Positions 1-8,124 of a stretch of 64,000 nucleotides of DNA are shown here, piece after piece. The stretch comes from Phototrophicus methaneseepsis (GTDB lineage: Bacteria > Chloroflexota > Anaerolineae > Aggregatilineales > Phototrophicaceae): assembly GCF_015500095.1 (NCBI RefSeq), contig NZ_CP062983.1, positions 3,100,001 through 3,164,000 of the forward strand. The letters run 5' to 3'. Every line of letters starts with the position of its first letter. The first letter of the stretch is position 1. The notes below the pieces were generated by a model. It was not told the DNA's origin and did no database searches. It worked only from the letters and a program-made list of their open reading frames with translations. The translations under genes and the position numbers were made by a program.

Positions 1-1536
1 GAAGATGACAGGCGTGGTCTGATAGGCGCGAGGCTCAAAGGTTACCTCTTCCGTGAACCCGGTCATCCAGCCGACTGCATCCAGGAATAAGGTGCTGTTC
101 CCAGCAGGTGATTGCACACGGCCATTTGTCAGGAAATCGCCATCGCCAACGAGGACGACTTTCGCATTTGTTTCTTCGTCAAAGGCCCATCCGACTGTGG
201 TCAGTGGCCCAGGTGTATCTGTGGCGGAATCAAACGAGAATTGGTTTTGTTGGAAAATCGCGGCCCAATCACGTTCGCCCCAGCTTTCGTTGCTGGTCAT
301 GATGATACGGCCATTTTGGACGGGCGGCTCATCATTAATTTCTACGGCGCGCGCAATATGGAACAGGGTGGCCGTTTCGGGCTGTCCTTCCAGGTTGATA
401 TTTGCCCCGATGCTGTTATTAGCAAAGACTTGTGCGCTGAGGATACTAAGCTGGCTTTCGCTGCTAGAGACCAGATCCACGGCGATCATGTCGGTCATAC
501 GTAGGCCATAATGATCCCACATATATTGATTAAACTCAGAATCCGGCGCCATGAACAGATCATCCGTTAGCATCGCATCAGCAGCGATGAAGACGCTGCC
601 GCCATTAGCCAGATAGGCATCCAGAATGGCGATTTCTTCGCTCGTCATCTGGCGGCGCGGCTGGGCGATCACCAATGCAGATGCATCAACCGGCATTTGT
701 TCCCCGGTCGCAGCTAGTTCTGATAGGCTAACCGGATTCGTAACGAGGCCATTCTGCCGCATGATGTTATTCAGTAAGGACATCCCTTGCTGTTGATTAT
801 CCAGCGGGTCCAGTTCGCCCATTCCTGTTTCGAAGTAAACAGTAAATTGTCCGGATGCCATCAAAATTGATAAGGCCTGAGCGATGTTTTCTTCTTGGAG
901 GCCCGTTATTTGAACAGGGATTGTATCTCCCAGGCTGCCATCTGGCTCCACAAAGGAAGCGAAAACATAATATTCACTCATTAGCGCATTAGCATAAGGG
1001 GCTGCCAAACCGGGTTGTTCTTCAGGGTCAATATAGACGACATGCAGTCGTCCCTGGCTGGCTTCTTCAAAGAGCTGGAAGTACTGGTCATCGACTTCTC
1101 GTAGGGCGATATCCCCGGCACTATAGAAGGCTGTGATTTGAATATCGCGGGTATTTCGTGCGACTGCATCCATCAAATCCAGGGTTATGTCAGAGAGGCT
1201 GAAGCGCTCGTCAATCGTCATGTCACCGACGATATTTGCTCTCTGGACGACCACGTAGGCTGTTGTAACGATGCCGATGAGAATGGCCGTGCTGAGAATG
1301 GCAAGTGTGCTCTGGCGCATTTGCCGGCCAGTGAATAAAGCCTGGACTTCTTCTGGCAGGATGATAGCCCATAAGACCAGGGCAATGATTGCAACGACGA
1401 GCGCGCCAATTGTCAGCGTGTTTAGCCCGCCCCATAAAAAGCTTACAAGGGCCAGAATAAGGCTGACGCTGCCTATCAGGATACCTATTTGCCCGATTTG
1501 CCCGCGTGTAATGCGGACGGAATTACGTTCAGACAT
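1..1536 (-). CDS. GldG-like ABC transporter auxiliary protein (3' end outside window)
   Basis: The frame is open from an ATG at 1536 to the window edge, giving 512 residues with no stop. Three hydrophobic segments sit near the N-terminus (about residues 13-35, 41-61 and 76-98). A long soluble region follows that fits the GldG/ABC_transp_aux family of predicted extracytoplasmic partners of ABC exporters. The start overlaps the stop of the upstream permease as TAATG, so the two are translationally coupled. The third operon member is the ATPase at 2277-3182. In Bacteroidetes this family acts in gliding, but homologues are widespread and the substrate here is unknown. The C-terminal end, where a last membrane helix is usual, lies outside the window. 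Confidence 0.85.
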   Translation of the reverse strand, partial: MSERNSVRITRGQIGQIGILIGSVSLILALVSFLWGGLNTLTIGALVVAIIALVLWAIILPEEVQALFTGRQMRQSTLAILSTAILIGIVTTAYVVVQRANIVGDMTIDERFSLSDITLDLMDAVARNTRDIQITAFYSAGDIALREVDDQYFQLFEEASQGRLHVVYIDPEEQPGLAAPYANALMSEYYVFASFVEPDGSLGDTIPVQITGLQEENIAQALSILMASGQFTVYFETGMGELDPLDNQQQGMSLLNNIMRQNGLVTNPVSLSELAATGEQMPVDASALVIAQPRRQMTSEEIAILDAYLANGGSVFIAADAMLTDDLFMAPDSEFNQYMWDHYGLRMTDMIAVDLVSSSESQLSILSAQVFANNSIGANINLEGQPETATLFHIARAVEINDEPPVQNGRIIMTSNESWGERDWAAIFQQNQFSFDSATDTPGPLTTVGWAFDEETNAKVVLVGDGDFLTNGRVQSPAGNSTLFLDAVGWMTGFTEEVTFEPRAYQTTPVIF

Positions 1537-2261
1537 TAGCGCCACCTCCGCGAAGATACGACCTGTATCGCGACGAAGAGAGCAATCGCGATAATGCCTG
1601 CATAATAAACGAGATCTTCAGCGCGTAAGACACCAATGGCGAAGGAAGCCATGAAGTGGCCGCGTAACGTCAGATTAAAGAGGACATCAGCAACACGCAC
1701 GTCACTGATAAGTTGGCTGATGTTATCGCCATAATAAAGGATAAAGAGCGTTGTTAGACTGAGAAAAGCGGCCAGAATCTGGTTTTCTGTGGTCGCACTA
1801 AACAACGTCCCGATTGCGAGAGTGGCCCCACCATAAATCCAGATGCCTAGATAGCTGCCTAGCATATGGCTGATATCAGGGAAGGAGATGCTTATAGCAA
1901 TCACCTGATAAATCAGTGTGAGCAAGAGCAGTATTGTATAGAAGGCCCAGGCACTCAAAAACTTACCTATGACAATGCTGCTATCTGTCACCGGGGCAGT
2001 CAACAGCAGCTCCATTGTGCCTTCACGCTCTTCTTCTGCGAGGAGGCGCATTGTGAGTAATGGCGAGAACAAAATAAGGATGCTGGCAAGTAGGGACGGC
2101 ACAGCAGCAGGGTCAAGCGGTTTGACGCTGATGCTTGCGAGTAAATCACTGTTGAACGTGATGCCCGTCAGCAGCAAAAAAGCTGCACCAATTAAATAGG
2201 CCATAGGCGATGTGAGGTATTGCCCCATCTCTCGCCTGAAGATCAGCCAAGTTGCGCGCAT
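1536..2261 (-). CDS. ABC-2 type permease (GldF/NosY-like)
   Basis: This is a 241-residue protein with about six hydrophobic segments. A cytoplasmic EEEREGTMELLL segment near residues 77-88 is typical of ABC-2 permeases of the GldF/NosY type. It would form the membrane channel driven by the ATPase encoded 15 nt upstream (2277-3182). Its stop overlaps the start of the GldG-like gene (TAATG). Length matches the family (about 240 aa). The substrate cannot be told from the sequence. Confidence 0.88.
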   Translation of the reverse strand: MRATWLIFRREMGQYLTSPMAYLIGAAFLLLTGITFNSDLLASISVKPLDPAAVPSLLASILILFSPLLTMRLLAEEEREGTMELLLTAPVTDSSIVIGKFLSAWAFYTILLLLTLIYQVIAISISFPDISHMLGSYLGIWIYGGATLAIGTLFSATTENQILAAFLSLTTLFILYYGDNISQLISDVRVADVLFNLTLRGHFMASFAIGVLRAEDLVYYAGIIAIALFVAIQVVSSRRWR

Positions 2262-2276
2262 AATGGCTCCAGAGGG

Positions 2277-3182
2277 TTAGTTCACTAATTGCATGAAGAT
2301 GTCTTCCAGCCGGGTATCGACCGGACGCATTTCCATAAGGTCCAGGTTGTTTGCCGCGACGGCGTTCATAAGGGTATGGCGGATTGCGTCATTATCTGTG
2401 CCATGCACGATAAAGCCGCCTTCATGGGCCTCAACACTGTTGATGCCGGGTAAGGCTGCTAACATCTCTCCGAGTTCGCTTGTGTCACCAGCAAACTTGA
2501 CGTAGAAATTCACGCCGTGCTGGTACTTTTGCCGGAGAATATCTGTACTGCCTGCCGCGACAATGTGCCCCTTATCGATGATAACGACTCGGTCGCAGAT
2601 CTGCTCGACTTCTGACAAAATGTGGCTACTGAACAGAATCGTATGCTGGCTTCTCAGGCTCTTGACGACATCACGAACTTCAACCACCTGCTTCGGATCA
2701 ATGCCAATCGTCGGTTCATCCAGGATAATGACAGGTGGATTGTGTACCAACGCCTGTGCCAGACCAAGCCGCTGCCGCAGGCCTTTAGAAAGGCTGCGTA
2801 CCAGCTTTTTGCGCCGATCAAGTAGGCCAAATTGCGTTAGCACCTCCTGTGTGCGAGCTTTCGCGTTTTGTGTGCGACGCAGCCTCGCCCAGTAGAGGAC
2901 ATAACTTTCAACGGTCATATCCGGGTAGATAGGTACTTGTTCTGGCATATAGCCGACGCGCTGTCGCACTTGCATCGAATCTTCCATGACATCGAATCCG
3001 TCGACTTTCACCGTGCCAGAGGTGACAGGCATGTAGCCTGTCAGCACGCGCATCGTTGTGGTTTTGCCTGCGCCATTGGGGCCGAGCAAGCCGACGATCT
3101 CGCCGGGGTTTGCACTAAAGCTGATGCCGTCGACAGCGGCCACGTTGCCGTATTTCTTCACCAGATTTGTGACTTCAATCAT
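2277..3182 (-). CDS. ABC transporter ATP-binding protein (GldA-like)
   Basis: This 301-residue ABC ATPase has Walker A GPNGAGKTT near residue 34, the signature LSKGLRQRLGLAQ, Walker B VIILDEPTIGID and an H-loop in FSSHILSEVEQ. The C-terminal extension of about 80 residues is the DUF4162-like tail common in ABC-2 exporters. It is the first gene of a minus-strand operon with the permease and GldG-like protein. An AGAGGAA ribosome site lies 9 nt before the ATG. The upstream region has an 11-nt direct repeat (3258-3283) that may be an operator. Confidence 0.92.
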   Translation of the reverse strand: MIEVTNLVKKYGNVAAVDGISFSANPGEIVGLLGPNGAGKTTTMRVLTGYMPVTSGTVKVDGFDVMEDSMQVRQRVGYMPEQVPIYPDMTVESYVLYWARLRRTQNAKARTQEVLTQFGLLDRRKKLVRSLSKGLRQRLGLAQALVHNPPVIILDEPTIGIDPKQVVEVRDVVKSLRSQHTILFSSHILSEVEQICDRVVIIDKGHIVAAGSTDILRQKYQHGVNFYVKFAGDTSELGEMLAALPGINSVEAHEGGFIVHGTDNDAIRHTLMNAVAANNLDLMEMRPVDTRLEDIFMQLVN

Positions 3183-3257
3183 CTTGAGGTTCCTCTACTG
3201 CTGGCCCAGAGCTGTCTTTTAGTGATCACTATCTTCATAACACGCTTTGCTCTGCCA

Positions 3258-3283
3258 CGTTAGGAAAATCATCGTTAGGAAAA
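3258..3283. repeat. 11-nt direct repeat upstream of the ABC operon
   Basis: CGTTAGGAAAA occurs at 3258-3268 and again at 3273-3283, 15 nt apart start to start. It lies in the 5' region of the minus-strand ABC operon, about 75-100 nt from its start codon. It may be a regulator site or a chance duplication. No regulator gene is adjacent. The rest of 3183-3400 holds no gene I can support. Confidence 0.4.
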
Positions 3284-3402
3284 CCGTTATTCTATAGTGA
3301 CGAGTATAAGATAGTCTGCCACAGGCAACTCTCAAGATATGTTATGTAGATGTAAATTTTGCACTCTCTAACAACTTCTCAACAATGCCTTATGGGGATA
3401 GG

Positions 3403-3433
3403 TTGCATTCTCGCACAGTTAGAATTGGATAAT
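3403..3433 (+). promoter_or_regulatory. Possible sigma-70 promoter of the arg leader
   Basis: TTGCAT (3403-3408) and GATAAT (3428-3433) are separated by 19 nt, at the long end of the usual range. Transcription from here would start near 3440 and run through the leader mini-ORF and terminator into argC. The match is moderate and other starts are possible. Confidence 0.35.
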
Positions 3434-3551
3434 CTGCACAATGAAATTCACAAAGTGCCTAATATTTTGCCAGATGTTTGACATGACCTCTGTTCTGGCT
3501 TACACTTTCGCGAATTGTTTGATCAACACAGATGAGTCACATTTTCGAAGC

Positions 3552-3632
3552 ATGAGTTTTTTGCCGCGCAACTACCGACGTCGTCTTCCCTACGATAATG
3601 AGGTCGTAACGGAACTGTTGCGCTGCGTCTAA
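3552..3632 (+). CDS. Putative Arg-rich leader peptide of the arg operon
   Basis: A 26-codon ORF begins ATG AGT TTT and ends TAA at 3630-3632. It has five Arg codons, three of them consecutive (CGA CGT CGT, 3576-3584) after CGC at 3567. It lies 31 nt before a strong intrinsic terminator that itself sits just ahead of argC. No plus-strand gene upstream would need that terminator. The same frame opens at 3441 (63 codons), so the true start is uncertain, and the ribosome site before 3552 (GAAG) is weak. The layout fits ribosome-mediated attenuation by arginine supply. This is an inference; the ORF could also be fortuitous. Confidence 0.45.
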   Translation: MSFLPRNYRRRLPYDNEVVTELLRCV

Positions 3633-3663
3633 CGCACTGCGTCGATATTACACAAGTACCGTT

Positions 3664-3702
3664 AACCCTGACCTCAGTTATGATTGAGGTCAGGGTTTTT
3701 TT
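3664..3702 (+). terminator. Intrinsic terminator / probable attenuator before argC
   Basis: A perfect 13-bp stem (AACCCTGACCTCA, 3664-3676, with TGAGGTCAGGGTT, 3685-3697) encloses an 8-nt loop and ends in seven T (3696-3702). It is 17 nt before the argC ATG, with only the AGGAG ribosome site between. The segment GACCTCA (3670-3676) can also pair with TGAGGTC at 3599-3605. That would disrupt the terminator and give an antiterminator. Confidence 0.85.
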
Positions 3703-3719
3703 ATGTCAGGAGCATGTGA

Positions 3720-4724
3720 ATGAGCGATAAAATCCGGGTCGGCATCTATGGGGCTGCTGGTTATGCCGGGCAAGATATGGTCGAGCTGATGCTGCGGCAT
3801 CCGAATATCCGTCTGGTGTTTGGGACTTCTAGCACGGATGCAGGTGAGTTTATTCCCTATACCGATCTTCGTTATATTCCGCCTGAAGAAGCGATTATCG
3901 AAGATGCGGACCTTGTTGTGCTGGCATTACCTCATGGCGCATCTGCACAAGTCGCCAAGCAAGCGCTGGATGCTGGTGTCCGCGTGATTGACCTATCGGC
4001 TGATTTGCGCTTGGATACGCCGGAAGCCTACAAAACCTGGTATGGCCTGGATCATCCTTATCCTGAATTGTTGAATGCACCTTATGGCCTGCCTGAAATC
4101 AACCGGGATAATATCCGGGGCACATTGGCTGTTGGCGCTCCTGGTTGCTACCCGACAACGACACTCCTCGGCCTTTATCCGTTATTAGCGACAGAAGCGC
4201 TTGATCCTGGTGCACCTGTGATCGTCGATGCCAAGTCCGGCGTTACGGGGGCAGGGCGCTCTCCAAAAGCAAATACCCACTTTGTCGAAGTTTATGGCAA
4301 TTTAACGCCTTATAAAACAGGTCGTAAGCATCGCCACGTCGGCGAAATTGAACAGGAGATGCATAAGATCACAACCCAGTGTGGGCCGCTGATCTTTACC
4401 CCGCATTTGCTGCCTGTGGCTCGTGGTTTGATGGCGAGTATCTATGTCACGCTGAACCCGACGATGACGAGTGATCGTGTTCATAGCCTGTACACCAATC
4501 ACTACGCTGATGAACCGCTGGTTAAGGTGTTGCCCCTGGGCGCAGATGCCACGCTGCGCGATGCCGTCCTGTCGAATCATTGCGCTATCAGCATTACACC
4601 TGTGACGGAAACGCATGTGCTCATCACCAGCGTGACCGATAACTTGCGTAAGGGTGCTTCTTCGCAGGGGTTACAGTGCTTCAATCTGATGTATGGTTTT
4701 GAAGAGACGTTGGCGCTCATATAA
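3720..4724 (+). CDS. argC: N-acetyl-gamma-glutamyl-phosphate reductase
   Basis: This 334-residue NADPH-dependent enzyme reduces N-acetylglutamyl phosphate to the semialdehyde, the third step of ornithine synthesis. The N-terminal Rossmann motif GIYGAAGYAG is present. The catalytic cysteine is Cys143 in GAPGCYPTT, and KHRHVGEIEQE carries the conserved His region. An AGGAG site lies 7 nt before the ATG. It is the first gene of argC-argB-argD-argJ (gap of 10 nt to argB) and sits directly behind a terminator-containing leader, so expression of the whole set is probably controlled there. Confidence 0.97.
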   Translation: MSDKIRVGIYGAAGYAGQDMVELMLRHPNIRLVFGTSSTDAGEFIPYTDLRYIPPEEAIIEDADLVVLALPHGASAQVAKQALDAGVRVIDLSADLRLDTPEAYKTWYGLDHPYPELLNAPYGLPEINRDNIRGTLAVGAPGCYPTTTLLGLYPLLATEALDPGAPVIVDAKSGVTGAGRSPKANTHFVEVYGNLTPYKTGRKHRHVGEIEQEMHKITTQCGPLIFTPHLLPVARGLMASIYVTLNPTMTSDRVHSLYTNHYADEPLVKVLPLGADATLRDAVLSNHCAISITPVTETHVLITSVTDNLRKGASSQGLQCFNLMYGFEETLALI

Positions 4725-4734
4725 GGTGTGATGC

Positions 4735-5523
4735 ATGACTGAAACATGGGTAATCAAGATCAGCGGGCATGAGTTGGGTGATGAGGACTTCCTGGCAACA
4801 TTTGCCCAGACCATTGCAGATTTGCCGCAGAATGTCGTCATCGTGCATGGCGGCGGCAAAGAGATCAGCGAATTACAGACGCGCCTGGGCATTGAAACAC
4901 ATTTTGCGGATGGCGTCCGTATCACAGATGCGGATTCCCTGGCGCTGGTGGAGATGGTGCTCTGCGGTGTCGTCAATAAGCGGCTGGTGCGGGTGCTGTT
5001 AAATGCAGGCGTGCAGGCTATTGGCCTGAGCGGTGTGGATATGGGTATGGTGCAAGCGACGAAATTGGTGCACCCCACGATTGATATGATTTACACCGGG
5101 CAGGTGGCATCGCTTCATATTGATCCGCTGCGACGATTCATCGAACAGGGTCTGACGCCTGTTCTGGCCCCAATCTGCTATGGTGGCGCACATAACTACA
5201 ATGTCAATGCCGATCACGTCGCCGGGGCACTGGCGGCAGCACTCCATGCGGAGCGCGTTGTCTTCATCAGTAATGTGCCGGGTGTGCTTGTCGATGAAGT
5301 TGTGATGCCACAGGCAACGCCTTCTGAGGTGGATGCCCTGATTGCGGATGGCACCATATATGGTGGCATGATTCCCAAAGTTCAGACAGCGTTGCACGTC
5401 CTGCAAGACGGGGTGCCTAGTGCGACGATCACCAATTTAGACGGTTTGCGGCAGCAAACAGGGACGACTTTTATACAAGAAGCGGTTCAAGAAGAGCAAA
5501 AAGAGGTTGAAGAGAATGAGTGA
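4735..5523 (+). CDS. argB: Acetylglutamate kinase
   Basis: This 262-residue amino-acid-kinase-fold enzyme phosphorylates N-acetylglutamate. Visible motifs are the N-terminal KISGHEL lysine loop, the glycine-rich VIVHGGGKEIS segment and the C-terminal GGMIPKVQTAL segment. The last 20 residues are rich in Glu and Gln. I see no N-terminal extension of the arginine-sensitive hexameric type, so feedback inhibition by arginine is uncertain. The 3' end overlaps argD by 8 nt, which suggests translational coupling. Confidence 0.96.
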   Translation: MTETWVIKISGHELGDEDFLATFAQTIADLPQNVVIVHGGGKEISELQTRLGIETHFADGVRITDADSLALVEMVLCGVVNKRLVRVLLNAGVQAIGLSGVDMGMVQATKLVHPTIDMIYTGQVASLHIDPLRRFIEQGLTPVLAPICYGGAHNYNVNADHVAGALAAALHAERVVFISNVPGVLVDEVVMPQATPSEVDALIADGTIYGGMIPKVQTALHVLQDGVPSATITNLDGLRQQTGTTFIQEAVQEEQKEVEENE

Positions 5524-6721
5524 AAACACGGATGCACAAGCCGTTATTCAGGCTGAACATGATTATCTCGTACAGACATATGTACGGCCTGATTTTGTGT
5601 TGCAGCACGGTGACGGTATGACGCTCTATGATGATGCCGGGAATGCTTATACCGATTGGGTGGCTGGGATTGCCGTTAACGCGCTTGGCTATAACGATGC
5701 TGGGATTGCCGCTGCGATGCAGCAGCAGACCGCGACAGGCATTATCCATACCAGCAACTTATATTTCACAGAGCCACAGGTGCGCTTAGCAAAGGCCCTG
5801 GTGGAAAAATCATTCGCTGATCGTGTTTTCTTCAGCAATAGCGGCGCGGAAGCCAATGAAGGCGCGCTCAAATTCGCTCGGCGTGTCGCTTATGACAGCG
5901 GCAATGCCAATAAGGTCGAGGTCGTCACCTTTAGTGAAGCGTTCCATGGACGGACGTTAGCAGCGCTTTCCTTAACGCCTAAAGAAAAATACCAGAAGCC
6001 CTATAAACCGCTGATGGATCATGTTGTTGTGGCGGAGTTTAACAATATCGAGAGTGCTAAGGGCGCTATCAATGCCAATACTGCTGCTGTCATTCTGGAA
6101 CCGATCCAGGGTGAGGGCGGTATCAATGTTGCGACAGATGCATTTTTGCAGGTTGTGCGTGATCTGTGTGATGAGCATCAAGCTATCCTCATCTTCGATG
6201 AAATCCAATGTGGTATGGGGCGTAGTGGCACCTTATGGGCTTATGAACAAACCCCTGTTGTGCCGGATATTATGACGCTGGCAAAGCCCTTAGCCGGTGG
6301 GCTGCCTATCGGTGCGATTCTCTGTACAGAAGAAATTGCCTCACATCTGAAGCCAGGGGATCATGGCTCGACATTTGCGGGTGGGCCGTTGGTCACGAAT
6401 GTTGCCAGCTACATCCTTGAACGCATCAGCCAACCACAATTCCTGGCACACATTAAGGAAGTGGGGGATTACCTTCTTGAACGACTGGAAGAACTGAATA
6501 GCCCGTTGATTGTAGATGTGCGTGGGCGTGGTTTGATGTGTGCGATGGAGCTTAAGGTAGAAGTCGCACCCGTTATCAAAGCAGGTTATGAAAACGGCTT
6601 GCTGATGGTCAATGCGGGGACCAATACAATTCGCTTTGTGCCGCCGCTCATCGCTGAAAAATCCGATGTTGATGAACTCGTTGAAAAAGTGACTGCCATT
6701 TTGGAGGTTGTCCATGCCTAG
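5516..6721 (+). CDS. argD: Acetylornithine aminotransferase
   Basis: This class III PLP aminotransferase converts N-acetylglutamate semialdehyde to N-acetylornithine. The PLP lysine is Lys257 in TLAKPLAGG. NSGAEANEGALKFAR binds the cofactor phosphate, and FDEIQCGMGRSG is the conserved Asp region. I chose the ATG at 5516 (401 aa), since GAGG lies 9 nt before it. An in-frame TTG at 5507 would add three residues. It overlaps argB at the start and argJ at the end. Members of this family can also act on N-succinyl-diaminopimelate or ornithine, but the operon argues for ArgD. Confidence 0.95.
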   Translation: MSENTDAQAVIQAEHDYLVQTYVRPDFVLQHGDGMTLYDDAGNAYTDWVAGIAVNALGYNDAGIAAAMQQQTATGIIHTSNLYFTEPQVRLAKALVEKSFADRVFFSNSGAEANEGALKFARRVAYDSGNANKVEVVTFSEAFHGRTLAALSLTPKEKYQKPYKPLMDHVVVAEFNNIESAKGAINANTAAVILEPIQGEGGINVATDAFLQVVRDLCDEHQAILIFDEIQCGMGRSGTLWAYEQTPVVPDIMTLAKPLAGGLPIGAILCTEEIASHLKPGDHGSTFAGGPLVTNVASYILERISQPQFLAHIKEVGDYLLERLEELNSPLIVDVRGRGLMCAMELKVEVAPVIKAGYENGLLMVNAGTNTIRFVPPLIAEKSDVDELVEKVTAILEVVHA

Positions 6722-7955
6722 CCCTGTGAAAACGACGGACCTGATGAATACGATTGAATCGGTTGCTGGTTTCCATGTGGCGGGTGTGCATGCAGGCCTT
6801 AAGAAGAATGGCAAGCTGGATTTTGCTATTATCGCCAGTGATGTGCCCTGCGTTGCGGCAGGTGTCTTCACCCAGAATACTGTGAAGGCAGCGCCTGTAT
6901 TGTTGAATATGGAACGTCTGGCTGCCTCCGCTACCGATAAACGCGCTGTAGCCATCAATACAGTCAGCGCTAATGCTTGTACAGGTGAGCAGGGTATGCA
7001 GAATGCACGACGCATGTCGGAGCTCGTCGCGGAGGCGATTGACGCCAGCGCAGAGCAGATTTTCGTCATGTCAACCGGTGTCATTGGCACGCAATTGCCC
7101 ATGCAGAAGATTGAGCAGGGCGTTTCGCTCGCATCTCAGGCATTAGGGGACGACTGGCAAAGTGCGGCAGCAGCAATCATGACCACAGATACGCGCCCCA
7201 AACAAGCCGCTATAACAGTGGAAACAGAACAAGGCAGCTACACCATTGCGGGTATTTCAAAAGGCTCCGGTATGATCGCGCCAAATATGGCGACGATGCT
7301 GTGCGTTGTGACGACGGATGCCGAGTTATCTCCGGCACTGGCTCAGTCTTCATTGGGGGCAGCTGCAGATGTGAGCTTCAATCGGATTGTTGTGGATGGC
7401 GATACGAGCACCAACGATATGGTGATTTTGTTGGCGAACGGACAGAGTGACATCACTGTAGAGGGTGATGCGATGAGCCAGCAGTTCCAGGCGGCTCTGA
7501 ACGAGGTGTTGACATCTCTTTCTAAGCAGATCGTCCGGGATGGTGAAGGCGTGAGCAAATTCATCAGCCTGCATGTGGAAGGCGCTCATAGTGATGAAGA
7601 TGCTTTGCAGATTGCGCGTACGATTGCGACATCCCCGCTGGTGAAGACGGCGTTCTATGGCAATGATGCCAATTGGGGCCGTATTATCGCGGCGGCAGGC
7701 CGTGCAGGTGTTCCCTTTGATCCTGACAAAGCGGCGTTATACTTTGCGGTGGGCGAAGATGCTGTCGATGGCAAACTGTGCCTCTTCGCTAATGGGCAAG
7801 TCGCCGCCTATTCAGAAGAAGATGCAACGGCCATTATCACACAGGATGATGTGACTGTCTCCCTGGATTGCGGCAATGGTGATGGAAGCTGCCACATCTG
7901 GACCTGTGATCTGAGCCATGAATATGTGTCGATCAATGGCGATTATCGCAGTTAA
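6714..7955 (+). CDS. argJ: Bifunctional glutamate N-acetyltransferase / N-acetylglutamate synthase
   Basis: ArgJ moves the acetyl group from N-acetylornithine to glutamate, so the pathway is cyclic and needs no separate deacetylase. The autocleavage motif GMIAPNMATML is present with the nucleophile Thr194, predicting alpha and beta chains. The ATG at 6714 (413 aa) is 6 nt after GGAGG; an in-frame TTG at 6708 is less likely. It overlaps the end of argD by 8 nt. No argA is seen here; whether this ArgJ also uses acetyl-CoA cannot be decided by eye. It is the last gene before a 169-nt gap to carA. Confidence 0.95.
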   Translation: MPSPVKTTDLMNTIESVAGFHVAGVHAGLKKNGKLDFAIIASDVPCVAAGVFTQNTVKAAPVLLNMERLAASATDKRAVAINTVSANACTGEQGMQNARRMSELVAEAIDASAEQIFVMSTGVIGTQLPMQKIEQGVSLASQALGDDWQSAAAAIMTTDTRPKQAAITVETEQGSYTIAGISKGSGMIAPNMATMLCVVTTDAELSPALAQSSLGAAADVSFNRIVVDGDTSTNDMVILLANGQSDITVEGDAMSQQFQAALNEVLTSLSKQIVRDGEGVSKFISLHVEGAHSDEDALQIARTIATSPLVKTAFYGNDANWGRIIAAAGRAGVPFDPDKAALYFAVGEDAVDGKLCLFANGQVAAYSEEDATAIITQDDVTVSLDCGNGDGSCHIWTCDLSHEYVSINGDYRS

Positions 7956-8039
7956 CAGAGTTTGCTATAGCAAAACGCGGCATTCTTTCGCATGATGGAG
8001 ATCTGAGAGAGAATCTCGAAATAACCCAAATGATAGAGG

Positions 8040-8091
8040 GTACGTATCCCACGTACAAAAGGCGTACACGGTACGTTGATGACAAACGTAC
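8040..8091 (+). promoter_or_regulatory. Cluster of five CGTAC/GTACG elements upstream of carA
   Basis: GTACGT or its core occurs at 8040-8045, 8051-8056, 8063-8067, 8071-8076 and 8086-8091. Two adjacent pairs form compact hairpins: GTACGT-ATCCC-ACGTAC (8040-8056) and CGTAC-ACG-GTACG (8063-8075). The cluster ends 33 nt before the carA ATG. It could be a set of operator half-sites or a structured leader. No known regulator site is recognised. Confidence 0.5.
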
Positions 8092-8124
8092 ACCAACAGC
8101 TTTACAGAGCAATCGAGGAGTACA

